The position numbers and the translations under genes were made by a program. The notes under the pieces were generated by a model that had not been told where the DNA came from, did not search any database, and saw only the letters and a list, made by a program, of their open reading frames with translations. This document shows positions 33,758 to 41,531 of a stretch of DNA of 64,000 nt, in pieces. Numbering within the stretch: position 1 is the first letter of the stretch; every line of letters begins with the position of its first letter. This DNA comes from Bacteroidetes bacterium UBA1935 (GTDB taxonomy: Bacteria > Bacteroidota > Bacteroidia > Chitinophagales > Chitinophagaceae): NCBI GenBank assembly GCA_002337045.1, contig DDFF01000007.1:248001-312000 (forward strand). The letters are read 5' to 3'.

Positions 33758-34588
33758 TTACTTGTAGTTAGCAGCGAAGCTTTGTGTCAGCGTGAAACCG
33801 CTTTCGTCGATACCAAATGTGATACCATCTATAATGGTGGTAAAGAAGTTGTAACCGATGATAGCGAAGAATGATGTACCGATACCCAGTGCCGTGTTGT
33901 ACAGGGCTTCAGAGATACCCGCAGCCAGTGCAGATGCATCAGGAGCACCTGAAGTACCCATCGCCTGGAATGATTTGATCATACCCAATACCGTACCCAA
34001 CAGACCCAACAGGGTTGCTACTGATGCGATAGTAGACAGGAATACCAGATTCTTTTCCAGCATTGGCAGTTCCAGTGCAGTTGCTTCTTCAATTTCTTTC
34101 TGGATGCTGATAACTTTCTGATCTGTATCCAGTTCGTGGTTAGTAGTCATTTCGCGATACTTAACCAGACCTGCACGCATTACGTTACCTACGCTACCAG
34201 CTTGTTTATCACACTCAGCCAGTGCAGCATCAACATTTTTATTAGCCAGGTGGTACTGTACTTTACGTACAAATTCACCTGCATTCATTTTACCGTTTGC
34301 TTTAAAGATTGTCATGAAACGCTCAACTACGAAGCTAAGCATAGTAAGGAATGTAGCGATCAGGAATGGTACAATCATACCACCCAGATACATATTACCC
34401 ATAAAGTTTTTAGGCTTGTGTTTCTCGGCATCCAGGAAGTTTGAAGCACTACCAAATACTACGTGATAAACAATTTGGCCTATGGCGATACACGCAACCA
34501 CGATGATGAGGTTAAGCATGAAATTGTTTGCGTTCTTTGGTTTGCCTGCTTGAGATGACGGCTTAGCGGCTGTTTTTACGTCTGCCAT
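33758..34588 (-). CDS. exbB: MotA/TolQ/ExbB proton channel protein
   Basis: A 276-residue ExbB-type stator protein with three helices: about residues 25-48, a second after LGGMIVPFLIATFLTMLSFV, and the paired C-terminal helices around VFLSTIASVATLLGLLGTVL and ALYNTALGIGTSFFAIIGYN. The GLLGTVLGMIKSF motif is the family signature for the proton-conducting bundle. It opens the exbB-exbD-exbD-tonB operon under a textbook promoter. Confidence 0.94.
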   Translation of the reverse strand: MADVKTAAKPSSQAGKPKNANNFMLNLIIVVACIAIGQIVYHVVFGSASNFLDAEKHKPKNFMGNMYLGGMIVPFLIATFLTMLSFVVERFMTIFKANGKMNAGEFVRKVQYHLANKNVDAALAECDKQAGSVGNVMRAGLVKYREMTTNHELDTDQKVISIQKEIEEATALELPMLEKNLVFLSTIASVATLLGLLGTVLGMIKSFQAMGTSGAPDASALAAGISEALYNTALGIGTSFFAIIGYNFFTTIIDGITFGIDESGFTLTQSFAANYK

Positions 34589-34654
34589 AATTCTGATTTT
34601 TATTAGTTTTTACTTTGGTTGATTAATTATTTTAATACATCCCTTGTGTGCCTG

Positions 34655-34684
34655 CAAAGATATAGGTACACTTCAAAAAAACAA
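34655..34684 (-). promoter_or_regulatory. Promoter of the exbBDD-tonB operon (TTG-N19-TATCTTTG)
   Basis: Minus strand: TTG at 34682-34684, exactly 19 bases, TATCTTTG at 34655-34662. The leader to the exbB ATG is about 60 bases. Confidence 0.82.
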
Positions 34685-34840
34685 CTTGGGGGTTCATTTT
34701 TTCTCATAAAGTTAATACACCTTACAAACCCATGACAAGCAATGCTTTCAGAAGATTTCACACTCGCTGTAAACGCAAGGGAGAGGCAAGATATTATTTT
34801 TTTGAGGCAATAGCCAACACTCTGTGACGATTTTAACATT

Positions 34841-34848
34841 TATCTTTG
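34841..34848 (+). promoter_or_regulatory. -7 box of ppa
   Basis: TATCTTTG fits TAnnTTTG and would give a leader of about 105 bases before the ppa ATG. No clean -33 TTG lies at the expected distance. Confidence 0.55.
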
Positions 34849-34957
34849 CGGCGTTCAACAATAGCTGCTATCCCGCCATACGTGTTGTTTTTCAGGTTTT
34901 ACCACCACAATTGAAGAGCAGGATGCAGCAGGTTTCTAAAGAAAAAATGACATTAAG

Positions 34958-35497
34958 ATGAATTTCAACCCATGGCATTCAGTTAGTTACGGAGACAATG
35001 TACCCGAAACAGTAAACGCAATCATCGAAATCCCTAAGAACTCAAGGGCCAAATACGAACTGGATAAGGAAACAGGCTTGCTGAAGCTGGATCGTGTACT
35101 TTATTCTTCTGTTTACTACCCTGCCAACTACGGCTTTATACCACGTACCTACTGCGATGATAAGGATCCGCTGGATATACTGGTGCTTTCGCAGATAGAA
35201 ATGCAGCCGCTGTGCCTTGTAGAGGCTAAAATTATTGGTGTAATGCGTATGCTTGATCAAGGTGAAGCGGATGATAAACTGATTGCTGTTTGTGCCAATG
35301 ATATGAGTGTTGCCCACATGAACGATATCAGCGAACTGCCAAGTTATTTTATTGAAGAGCTGCGCCATTTCTTTGAAGAGTACAAGAAACTGGAAAACAA
35401 AGTGGTGAAAATAGAAGAATTTCAAGGGGCAAGGTTGGCAAAGAAAATCCTGCAACACAGCATCAAGGACTACGAAAACCTGATGGCGAAGAAATAG
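34958..35497 (+). CDS. ppa: Inorganic pyrophosphatase
   Basis: A 179-residue family I (soluble, Mg-dependent) pyrophosphatase that removes PPi from biosynthetic reactions. VNAIIEIPKNSRAKYELDKE opens the fold; YSSVYYPANYGFIPRTYCDD and the signature DKDPLDILVLSQ contain the metal-binding aspartates; DQGEADDKLIAV follows. The length is normal. It is preceded by a -7 box and a leader of about 100 bases. A large imperfect inverted repeat follows. Confidence 0.96.
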   Translation: MNFNPWHSVSYGDNVPETVNAIIEIPKNSRAKYELDKETGLLKLDRVLYSSVYYPANYGFIPRTYCDDKDPLDILVLSQIEMQPLCLVEAKIIGVMRMLDQGEADDKLIAVCANDMSVAHMNDISELPSYFIEELRHFFEEYKKLENKVVKIEEFQGARLAKKILQHSIKDYENLMAKK

Positions 35498-35504
35498 CCC
35501 GTTT

Positions 35505-35582
35505 AGTTGACTGGTTGATTAGTTGATTTGTACGTTAATACATTCTTAACTCGACACAAGTCAACTAATCAACCACTCAACT
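35505..35582. repeat. Inverted repeat built from TCAACTAATCAAC-like units
   Basis: Two 26-base arms (35505-35530 and 35557-35582) pair with only two mismatches. The right side continues with a further tandem CAACTAATCAAC copy to about 35600. It lies between ppa and the MFS gene, and related fragments recur at 40693-40718, 53237-53256 and 56781-56812. There is no T tract, so it is not an ordinary terminator, though it could act as a transcript-end stabiliser. Confidence 0.7.
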
Positions 35583-35618
35583 AATCAACAAACCAACTAA
35601 TTATCTTATTTTGTTGCT

Positions 35619-36941
35619 ATGAACCAAAGCACTAAAAAGGTGCAGCGTGCATGGGCTATGTACGACTGGGCCAATTCTGCCTACAATCTGGTTATTACGT
35701 CTACCATATTCCCCGCATACTATGTTGCAGTAACATCTGTAAAACAGGATGGTATCGTAGTAAACGATAAGGTCAATTTCTTCGGTGCCACGTTTTCCAA
35801 CACAGCACTGTTCGATTATGCATTGGCGGCTGCCTATCTGGTAATAGCTATTATATCGCCCATACTATCTTCTATTGCAGACTATCGCGGTAATAAGAAA
35901 CGCTTCATGCAGCTATTCTGTTATCTGGGTTCTGCAGCATGTTGTGGTTTGTATTTCTTCAAGGGCAGTACAGTAGAGCTAGGCATCATACTCTTTGCCA
36001 TAGCTGCTCTGGGCTATTGTGGCAGCATCGTTTTCTATAATGCCTTCCTTCCGGAGATTGCAGTAGAAAAAGAGCGCGACCGTGTCAGTGCCATGGGCTT
36101 TGCTTATGGTTATATTGGTAGTGTGTTGTTGCAATTGGTTTGTTTTGTATTCGTCCTCAGCCCCGAAACATTCGGTATTCAGGACGATACATTTGCACCA
36201 CGTCTTTCATTCCTCTTGGTCGGTATATGGTGGTTGGTGTTCGGCATACTTTCTATGCGCAAACTACCAGACGGCACACCTATGGAAGAACACAGCGAAG
36301 TAAGTGTACTCACCAATGGTTTTCATGAATTGCAAAAAGTATGGCAACAGGTAAAAAAACTACCTGTACTTAAAACATACCTGGGTGCATTCTTTATGTA
36401 TAGCATGGGTGTGCAAACAGTAATGCTGGCAGCTACTATTTTTGGCAGTAAAGAATTGAAGCTTGAAACAGGCCAATTAATAGGTACTATCCTCATTATA
36501 CAACTGGTTGCTATTGCAGGCGCATTCCTCATGTCTAAACTATCAGAAAAAATTGGTAACCTGAAAGTACTGCTGATAGTGGTACTGATATGGATAGGTG
36601 TATGCATTGCCGCATACTACACTACAACAGCTACACAGTTCTACATCATAGCAACAGTAGTAGGTTTGGTAATGGGCGGTATACAATCGCTCAGCCGTTC
36701 TACCTACAGCAAGCTGATGCCCGAAACCAAAGACACTACTTCTTTCTTTAGCTTTTTCGATGTTACAGAAAAGTTGGCCATCGTGGCGGGCATGTTCTCT
36801 TTTGGCTTTATTGAAGAGGCCACGGGCAGCATGCGCAACTCTATTCTGGCGCTTATTACGTTCTTTACGCTGGGCGCAATCATACTATTCATAGCTATAC
36901 GCACAGCGAAGAAACAACACTTACAATCAACAGTTATTTAA
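35619..36941 (+). CDS. MFS transporter, UMF1 (Atg22-like) family
   Basis: A 440-residue membrane protein with about 12 helices. AWAMYDWANSAYNLVITSTI and the NAFLPEIAVEKERDRVSAMG loop are hallmarks of the UMF1 family, related to the yeast vacuolar amino acid effluxer Atg22. GGIQSLSRSTYSKLMPETKD is the conserved loop late in the protein. It probably exports small molecules, but bacterial substrates are not defined. It lies after the inverted repeat, and the MBL hydrolase gene follows 12 bases later. Confidence 0.9.
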   Translation: MNQSTKKVQRAWAMYDWANSAYNLVITSTIFPAYYVAVTSVKQDGIVVNDKVNFFGATFSNTALFDYALAAAYLVIAIISPILSSIADYRGNKKRFMQLFCYLGSAACCGLYFFKGSTVELGIILFAIAALGYCGSIVFYNAFLPEIAVEKERDRVSAMGFAYGYIGSVLLQLVCFVFVLSPETFGIQDDTFAPRLSFLLVGIWWLVFGILSMRKLPDGTPMEEHSEVSVLTNGFHELQKVWQQVKKLPVLKTYLGAFFMYSMGVQTVMLAATIFGSKELKLETGQLIGTILIIQLVAIAGAFLMSKLSEKIGNLKVLLIVVLIWIGVCIAAYYTTTATQFYIIATVVGLVMGGIQSLSRSTYSKLMPETKDTTSFFSFFDVTEKLAIVAGMFSFGFIEEATGSMRNSILALITFFTLGAIILFIAIRTAKKQHLQSTVI

Positions 36942-36953
36942 AAGCATTCAATA

Positions 36954-37796
36954 ATGAAACTATACAGCATAAACGCAGGGTATTTTAAACTGGATGGCGG
37001 TGCCATGCACGGTGTAGTACCCAAAAGCATGTGGCAAAAAGTAAACCCTGCTGATGATAATAACATGTGCCGCTGGGCTATGCGCTGTCTGCTGATAGAT
37101 ACCGGCGATAGAAAAATACTGATAGACAATGGCATGGGCGATAAGCAGGATGCTAAGTTTTTCGGGCACTATTTTCCGCATGGCGAGGATAGTATAGCAA
37201 GCTCGCTGGCAAAGCATGGTTTTACACATGCCGATATTACAGACGTATTCCTCACGCACCTGCACTTCGACCACTGTGGTGGCTCTATAGTTCGCGATGG
37301 CGATAAACTGGTGCCTGCATTTCCCAATGCTACCTACTGGAGCAACAAAGCACACTGGAACAGCGCTACAGAACCTAACGAACGCGAAAAAGCATCTTTC
37401 CTGAAAGAGAACATCTTACCGATACAGGAAAGCGGGAAGCTGCAATGGGTAGAAGTTGCTGATGGCGAAGAATGGGCGCCCGGTATACGCATACGCTATG
37501 TACAAGGCCATACTGACAATATGATGCTGCCACAGATAGACTACAATGGAAAAACCATTTTCTTCTGTGCCGACCTGATACCAAGCACTGCACATATTTC
37601 TATGCCTTGGGTAATGGCCTACGATATGCGCCCGCTCGATACACTGAACGAAAAACGCACTATTCTGAAAGAAGCTGCAGAGAATAACTGGATACTCTTC
37701 TTTGAGCACGATGCACGCACAGAAGCCTGCACACTTATCAATGATAATGGCAGGGTGAAAATGGGTGAAGTTGTAACATTAGCATCTATGCAATAA
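36954..37796 (+). CDS. MBL fold metallo-hydrolase
   Basis: A 280-residue metallo-beta-lactamase-fold enzyme with the binuclear zinc motif H-x-H-x-D-H at His102, His104, Asp106 and His107 (THLHFDHCGG), a later His in RYVQGHTDNMML, an Asp in FFCADLIPS, and a closing FFEHDA. There is no signal peptide. The overall pattern fits the lactonase/hydrolase-like group (similar to quorum-quenching AHL lactonases such as AiiA) and not beta-lactamases. Substrate unknown. It is probably cotranscribed with the MFS gene (12 bases between them). Confidence 0.87.
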   Translation: MKLYSINAGYFKLDGGAMHGVVPKSMWQKVNPADDNNMCRWAMRCLLIDTGDRKILIDNGMGDKQDAKFFGHYFPHGEDSIASSLAKHGFTHADITDVFLTHLHFDHCGGSIVRDGDKLVPAFPNATYWSNKAHWNSATEPNEREKASFLKENILPIQESGKLQWVEVADGEEWAPGIRIRYVQGHTDNMMLPQIDYNGKTIFFCADLIPSTAHISMPWVMAYDMRPLDTLNEKRTILKEAAENNWILFFEHDARTEACTLINDNGRVKMGEVVTLASMQ

Positions 37797-37836
37797 CAAT
37801 TATACTTTTACAACGCACGCTATATCAGGTATTTAC

Positions 37837-38640
37837 ATGACAGATATTACAATACAGCTACACGGCATCACCATCCATGCTGCCAAATCAGAAGAATCTC
37901 CCGAATACTTCCGCCAAAACTGGAAGGACATTGAGAGTGGTGCCTATGAGCCTGAAACTTTTGAAATGTTCAATAGGTATGTAGACAACAAAACTACGTT
38001 TATAGACCTCGGGGCATACATTGGCGGCACATCTTTGTATTGCGCACAGCTAGCCGCAGAGGCTTATGCCTTCGAGCCAGACCCTGTTGTGTATAAATAT
38101 CTGGAGCAAAACCTTGCTTGCAATCCGCAGATCAAAAACCTGCACATCTACAACCAGGCTGCTGGTGCGCAGGAAGGTGTAGTACACATCAAAAGTACCG
38201 CGAGTGGTGGCAATGCAGGTAGCAGCATTATGATCAACGACTTCAAAAGCAGTTGGGAAGTAAAGCTGATAGACCTCGCCAGGTTCATCAACGAAAACCA
38301 CAAAGCCGAAAAGCTTTTCCTGAAAATAGATATCGAGGGGTACGAATACGAATTGCTGAAACAACTTGTGCCTCGTATTATACAGCACAAGCCAACCATA
38401 TTCCTTGCCATGCACCCGCAGATTATTGCCAACAGTATCAAGGGCAATTCTATCATGAACAAATTGAAACGCAGGCTGAAAATGATAAAAGTGCATAAGG
38501 AGCTTACGGCAGCATTGGCACCGTTCCCGCATGTCACCAATCGTGCCAACGAAACAGCTTCGCTGCAGCATATCAACAGTAAAATCAGGTCTGCCGGCAT
38601 GCTGGCAGATGAAGAAAAAGACCTGTTAGTGCACTTTTAG
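37837..38640 (+). CDS. FkbM family methyltransferase
   Basis: A 267-residue SAM-dependent methyltransferase. FIDLGAYIGGTSLYCAQLAA is motif I for SAM binding, AYAFEPDPVVYKYLEQNL motif II with the acidic residue, and LKIDIEGYEYELLKQLVP a signature of FkbM enzymes, which O-methylate sugars or polyketides. The C-terminal ~60 residues are basic and not typical. It is on the same strand as the MBL gene, 40 bases away. The target is unknown. Confidence 0.85.
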   Translation: MTDITIQLHGITIHAAKSEESPEYFRQNWKDIESGAYEPETFEMFNRYVDNKTTFIDLGAYIGGTSLYCAQLAAEAYAFEPDPVVYKYLEQNLACNPQIKNLHIYNQAAGAQEGVVHIKSTASGGNAGSSIMINDFKSSWEVKLIDLARFINENHKAEKLFLKIDIEGYEYELLKQLVPRIIQHKPTIFLAMHPQIIANSIKGNSIMNKLKRRLKMIKVHKELTAALAPFPHVTNRANETASLQHINSKIRSAGMLADEEKDLLVHF

Positions 38641-38779
38641 GCTTAAAAACACTGTTTTATCCACAAAAATTAATAATATATCCACCAATTGCCGTTAAAG
38701 CATTGGTGAATGTTTTTAAAGGCCTTATTTAATAGTACTTTCAAGCATTATTAACTCACTAAAAACAACATCTGGAATT

Positions 38780-38986
38780 ATGGATACCTCTAAAATGATA
38801 AAGGCATACTGCCTGAAGACAAAAGAAAAGAATGTGCCAATGCACGATGCGGTAATCACGAAAACAGCACGTGGTGGCTACATGGCAAGCGGCAACGATG
38901 GCAAAGGCAATAAAATGGCTGCCATCATGAACGAAGCTAAAGCACTGCAAGCCATCAAAGACGGCGTAGCAAAACAAGGTTTCTAA
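38780..38986 (+). CDS. Small protein, possible degenerate DUF5679 member
   Basis: A 68-residue basic protein of unknown function. MIKAYCLKTKEKNVPMHDAV, then KTARGGYMASGNDGKGNKM, aligns by eye with DUF5679 (AYCVKCK ... KGTCPVCGTKM), a small zinc-ribbon family. If so, three of the four metal-binding cysteines have been replaced and only Cys11 remains. The reading frame has normal codon use for the region, its own strong terminator, and no shadowing ORF. Homology to DUF5679 is a visual guess. Confidence 0.7.
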   Translation: MDTSKMIKAYCLKTKEKNVPMHDAVITKTARGGYMASGNDGKGNKMAAIMNEAKALQAIKDGVAKQGF

Positions 38987-39007
38987 TTTAACTTTATTTT
39001 TATTTCC

Positions 39008-39033
39008 AAGGCGGGTCATTCACCCGCCTTTTT
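39008..39033 (+). terminator. Terminator after the small protein gene
   Basis: AAGGCGGGT and ACCCGCCTT form a 9 bp stem with a 5-base loop, followed by TTTATTT. Confidence 0.85.
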
Positions 39034-39104
39034 ATTTGTCATACAATTACAATACTATGACAAACCAATTCCCTCTTTTATAAGTATATAAACACCGCTG
39101 CAAC

Positions 39105-39112
39105 TAACTTTG
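39105..39112 (+). promoter_or_regulatory. -7 box of the TolB-like gene
   Basis: TAACTTTG, 20 bases before the ATG at 39132. No good -33 element is seen. Confidence 0.55.
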
Positions 39113-39131
39113 CGCGCAAATTGCTAAGAAG

Positions 39132-40235
39132 ATGATGATTTCCCGTTTCTTGCCGGCACTGATACTGGCATCTGCATTGGTAAATACTGCCAGTGCGCAG
39201 CATGGCACGCATACTGCCAACGCCAAATACGAAGGCAAGCTGCAATACGACGATGAAAAACACTTTAAGAACGTGCGCCAGCTAACATTTGGTGGCGACA
39301 ATGCTGAGGCATATTTTGGCCTCGATGGTAAAGCAATCATCTTTCAGCGTACCAATCCGAAAGAAGGACTGAACTGCGATCAGATATTCTATGCCAAAGT
39401 ACCTAAGTCTGCAAACGATAAGTTTGAATACAAAATGGTAAGTACCGGCAAAGGTCGCACTACATGCGCCTACTTGATGCCGGGCGGCAAATCTGTAGTA
39501 TACGCATCCACACATCTTGGTGCAGATACATGCCCGCCAGTGCCCGACCGTCAGGTACTGAAGAAATATGTATGGCCTATCTACGAAAGCTACGACATCT
39601 TTGTTGCCGACCTGAATGGTAAAATCACCAAGCAACTGACCACACAACCTGGTTATGATGCTGAAGCTACCATTTCACCCAAAGGCGATAAAATCATCTT
39701 CACATCTACCCGCAATGGCGACCTTGATTTGTATGTGATGGATATTGACGGTAAGAATGTAAAACAAATCACCAAAGACCTTGGTTATGATGGTGGTGCT
39801 TGGTTCTCTCCCGACGGTAAAAAGATAGTATGGCGTGCATCTCGCCCTAAGACGGAAGAAGAAGTAAAAGAATACAAAGACCTGTTGGCACAAGGCATGG
39901 TAGCACCCACAAATATGGAAGTGTTTATTGCAGATGCCGATGGCAGCAATGTACAGCAGGTTACAAAACTGGGTAAAGCCAACTGGGCACCAAACTTTAC
40001 TGCAGACGGCAAGCATATCATCTTCGCGTCAAACCACGAATACCCGCGCGGGTTCCCATTCAATATGTACCTAATCAACTTTGATGGTACTGGGCTTGAA
40101 AAAATATCGCACGATGGTGGTTTCGATGCATTCCCTATGTTCTCTCCCGATGGCAAGAAACTCATCTTCTCATCAAACAGAAACAACGGCGGCACGCACG
40201 AAACCAACTTGTTTATCTGCGACTGGGTAGATTAA
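39132..40235 (+). CDS. TolB-like PD40 beta-propeller protein, exported
   Basis: A 367-residue protein with a signal peptide (to about TASAQ, residue 22) and WD40-like PD40 repeats: TFGGDNAEAYFGLDGKAIIF, ATISPKGDKIIFTSTRNGDL, AWFSPDGKKIVWRASRP, NFTADGKHIIFASNHE and MFSPDGKKLIFSSNRN. Each ends in the SPDGKKI-type blade, giving a 6-7 bladed propeller. PD40 propellers bind peptides or proteins at the envelope; it could also be a stand-alone part of a peptidase-like fold. No Pal/Tol genes are adjacent. Start codon ATG at 39132 or 39135. Confidence 0.85.
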   Translation: MMISRFLPALILASALVNTASAQHGTHTANAKYEGKLQYDDEKHFKNVRQLTFGGDNAEAYFGLDGKAIIFQRTNPKEGLNCDQIFYAKVPKSANDKFEYKMVSTGKGRTTCAYLMPGGKSVVYASTHLGADTCPPVPDRQVLKKYVWPIYESYDIFVADLNGKITKQLTTQPGYDAEATISPKGDKIIFTSTRNGDLDLYVMDIDGKNVKQITKDLGYDGGAWFSPDGKKIVWRASRPKTEEEVKEYKDLLAQGMVAPTNMEVFIADADGSNVQQVTKLGKANWAPNFTADGKHIIFASNHEYPRGFPFNMYLINFDGTGLEKISHDGGFDAFPMFSPDGKKLIFSSNRNNGGTHETNLFICDWVD

Positions 40236-40260
40236 TAAAATTGTATTCACATAAAAAACT

Positions 40261-40295
40261 AAAAGCAAAAAGTAAGCATATTACTTTTTGCTTTT
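40261..40295 (+). terminator. Terminator between TolB-like gene and crcB
   Basis: AAAAGCAAAAAGTAA and TTACTTTTTGCTTTT form a 15 bp perfect stem with a 5-base loop, followed by Ts. The T-rich end overlaps a TACTTTTG -7 box for crcB. Confidence 0.85.
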
Positions 40296-40296
40296 T

Positions 40297-40304
40297 TACT
40301 TTTG
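40297..40304 (+). promoter_or_regulatory. -7 box of crcB
   Basis: TACTTTTG ends 6 bases before the crcB ATG at 40311, so the transcript would be almost leaderless. No -33 TTG is found at 19-21 bases; the region upstream is the preceding terminator. Confidence 0.45.
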
Positions 40305-40310
40305 AGAAGG

Positions 40311-40682
40311 ATGTTACGCAGTCTGTTATTAGTAGGTCTTGGTGGTGCCATTGGCAGTATGGTAAGGTACAGTGTGTCGCGCATTATTAGTGCCCGCTAC
40401 ACACTGTCTTTCCCGCTGGCAACTTTCATCATCAATATTGTTGGCTGTTTGCTGATAGGCCTGCTTTTCGGCTATGTACAGAAAAACAACAATCAACAGT
40501 CAGACTTATGGCTGGTGCTTGCTACAGGCTTCTGTGGTGGCTTCACTACCTTCTCAGCATTTGCACTGGAAAATGTAAACCTGCTGAAAGGACAACTCAA
40601 TATCACTGCCCTGCTATACATTGCAGCATCTGTTATTGTTGGCATACTATTGTGCCGATTGGGTATCGCACTCACATCTTAG
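40311..40682 (+). CDS. crcB: Fluoride channel Fluc/CrcB
   Basis: A 123-residue four-helix membrane protein of the Fluc family, which works as an antiparallel dimer exporting fluoride. GGAIGSMVRYSVSR, FIINIVGCLLIGLLFG (with the conserved pore Asn) and TGFCGGFTTFSAFALE (central sodium site and Phe box) are all present. An upstream TTG three codons earlier is possible, but the ATG is preferred. No fluoride riboswitch fits: the space upstream is a terminator hairpin. Confidence 0.95.
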   Translation: MLRSLLLVGLGGAIGSMVRYSVSRIISARYTLSFPLATFIINIVGCLLIGLLFGYVQKNNNQQSDLWLVLATGFCGGFTTFSAFALENVNLLKGQLNITALLYIAASVIVGILLCRLGIALTS

Positions 40683-40713
40683 TGCATCTAAAAACAACCA
40701 ATCAACTAACCAA

Positions 40714-41355
40714 CTAATACTCCAGGCTCGTCACCTTCGGGTCATGTATCAACAACTTTAAAGCCTCATCATGTTTTTTGCGCGATGCACGTACCGTCCA
40801 CAGATACACCAACCCTTCCCTTGTTTTTATGAGCTTACTTTCCAGCACCCTTCTTTCTGGCACATTAAAATACTTGTCGTAATCCAACTCTACGCCATCA
40901 GCACCCTCGTGCGTTATCCTGTACTGGCGTGTTATCATCATATCATCAAACAAGCGTTGCAATCTGTAGAACACCACCAGTACCAACCATACCAGTATCG
41001 TACTCATTACGGCTATTTCATAAGCCCCAACTCCCACTGCCATACCGATAGCTGCCGATGCCCATACAGTAGCTGCAGTGGTCAGCCCCCGCACATTTGT
41101 ATCACTCTTAAAAATCAGCCCAGCACCCAGAAAACCGATACCCGTTACAATATTCGATGCTATCCTGTCGCCACCACTGGTGCCCGGTTCTGCCATCGCG
41201 TTCGATACGATGGTAAACAAAGTAGCGCCGATATTTACCAATATCACCGTCCTGAAGCCTGCAGATTTACCACTCCACTCCCTTTCCAGCCCTATAATAG
41301 CCCCCAAAAGAGCTGACAGCAGTACTTTTTCCAGTTCGGGTGTATACCATTCCAT
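40714..41355 (-). CDS. MgtC/SapB family membrane protein
   Basis: A 213-residue protein with five hydrophobic helices in the N-terminal half (LLSALLGAIIGLEREW, then FRTVILVNIGATLFTIVSNA, GIGFLGAGLIFKSD, TTAATVWASAAIGMAVGVGA) and a cytosolic C-terminal ACT-like domain. GLEREW and VRGLTTAATVW are MgtC-family signatures. MgtC in Salmonella modulates the F-type ATPase under low magnesium; the bacteroidotal homologue is of unknown role. I chose the ATG at 41355; the frame could extend upstream by 24 codons but those overlap a TACATTTA -7-like box at 41376-41383. Confidence 0.88.
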   Translation of the reverse strand: MEWYTPELEKVLLSALLGAIIGLEREWSGKSAGFRTVILVNIGATLFTIVSNAMAEPGTSGGDRIASNIVTGIGFLGAGLIFKSDTNVRGLTTAATVWASAAIGMAVGVGAYEIAVMSTILVWLVLVVFYRLQRLFDDMMITRQYRITHEGADGVELDYDKYFNVPERRVLESKLIKTREGLVYLWTVRASRKKHDEALKLLIHDPKVTSLEY

Positions 41356-41531
41356 ACGCCTGTGTTTTAGCTTTCTAAATGTAACGAATAATCCCGCTTC
41401 GTAGTATCCATAGCGGTTTTGCAACATATATAGAGCAAACTATATCAAATCAGCATAATATACTATGGTCGCATTCTTAAATCCCCCGCATTTTTCATAA
41501 TTTAGCGCTCCGTACAACGAGATTTTTTTCC

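Larger units (their letters stand above)
34589..34957. other. Divergent intergenic region exbB / ppa
   Basis: This 369-base AT-rich stretch has no gene. It holds the exbB promoter on the minus strand (34655-34684) and the ppa -7 box on the plus strand (34841-34848). No iron-box-like or other operator was recognised. Confidence 0.6.

Noticed and set aside
35505..35600. CRISPR-like repeats
   Set aside because: The units are short, degenerate, and inverted as well as direct, with no spacers; no cas genes are present.
40236..40310. Fluoride riboswitch upstream of crcB
   Set aside because: The only structure is a terminator hairpin for the preceding gene; there is no room for the aptamer.
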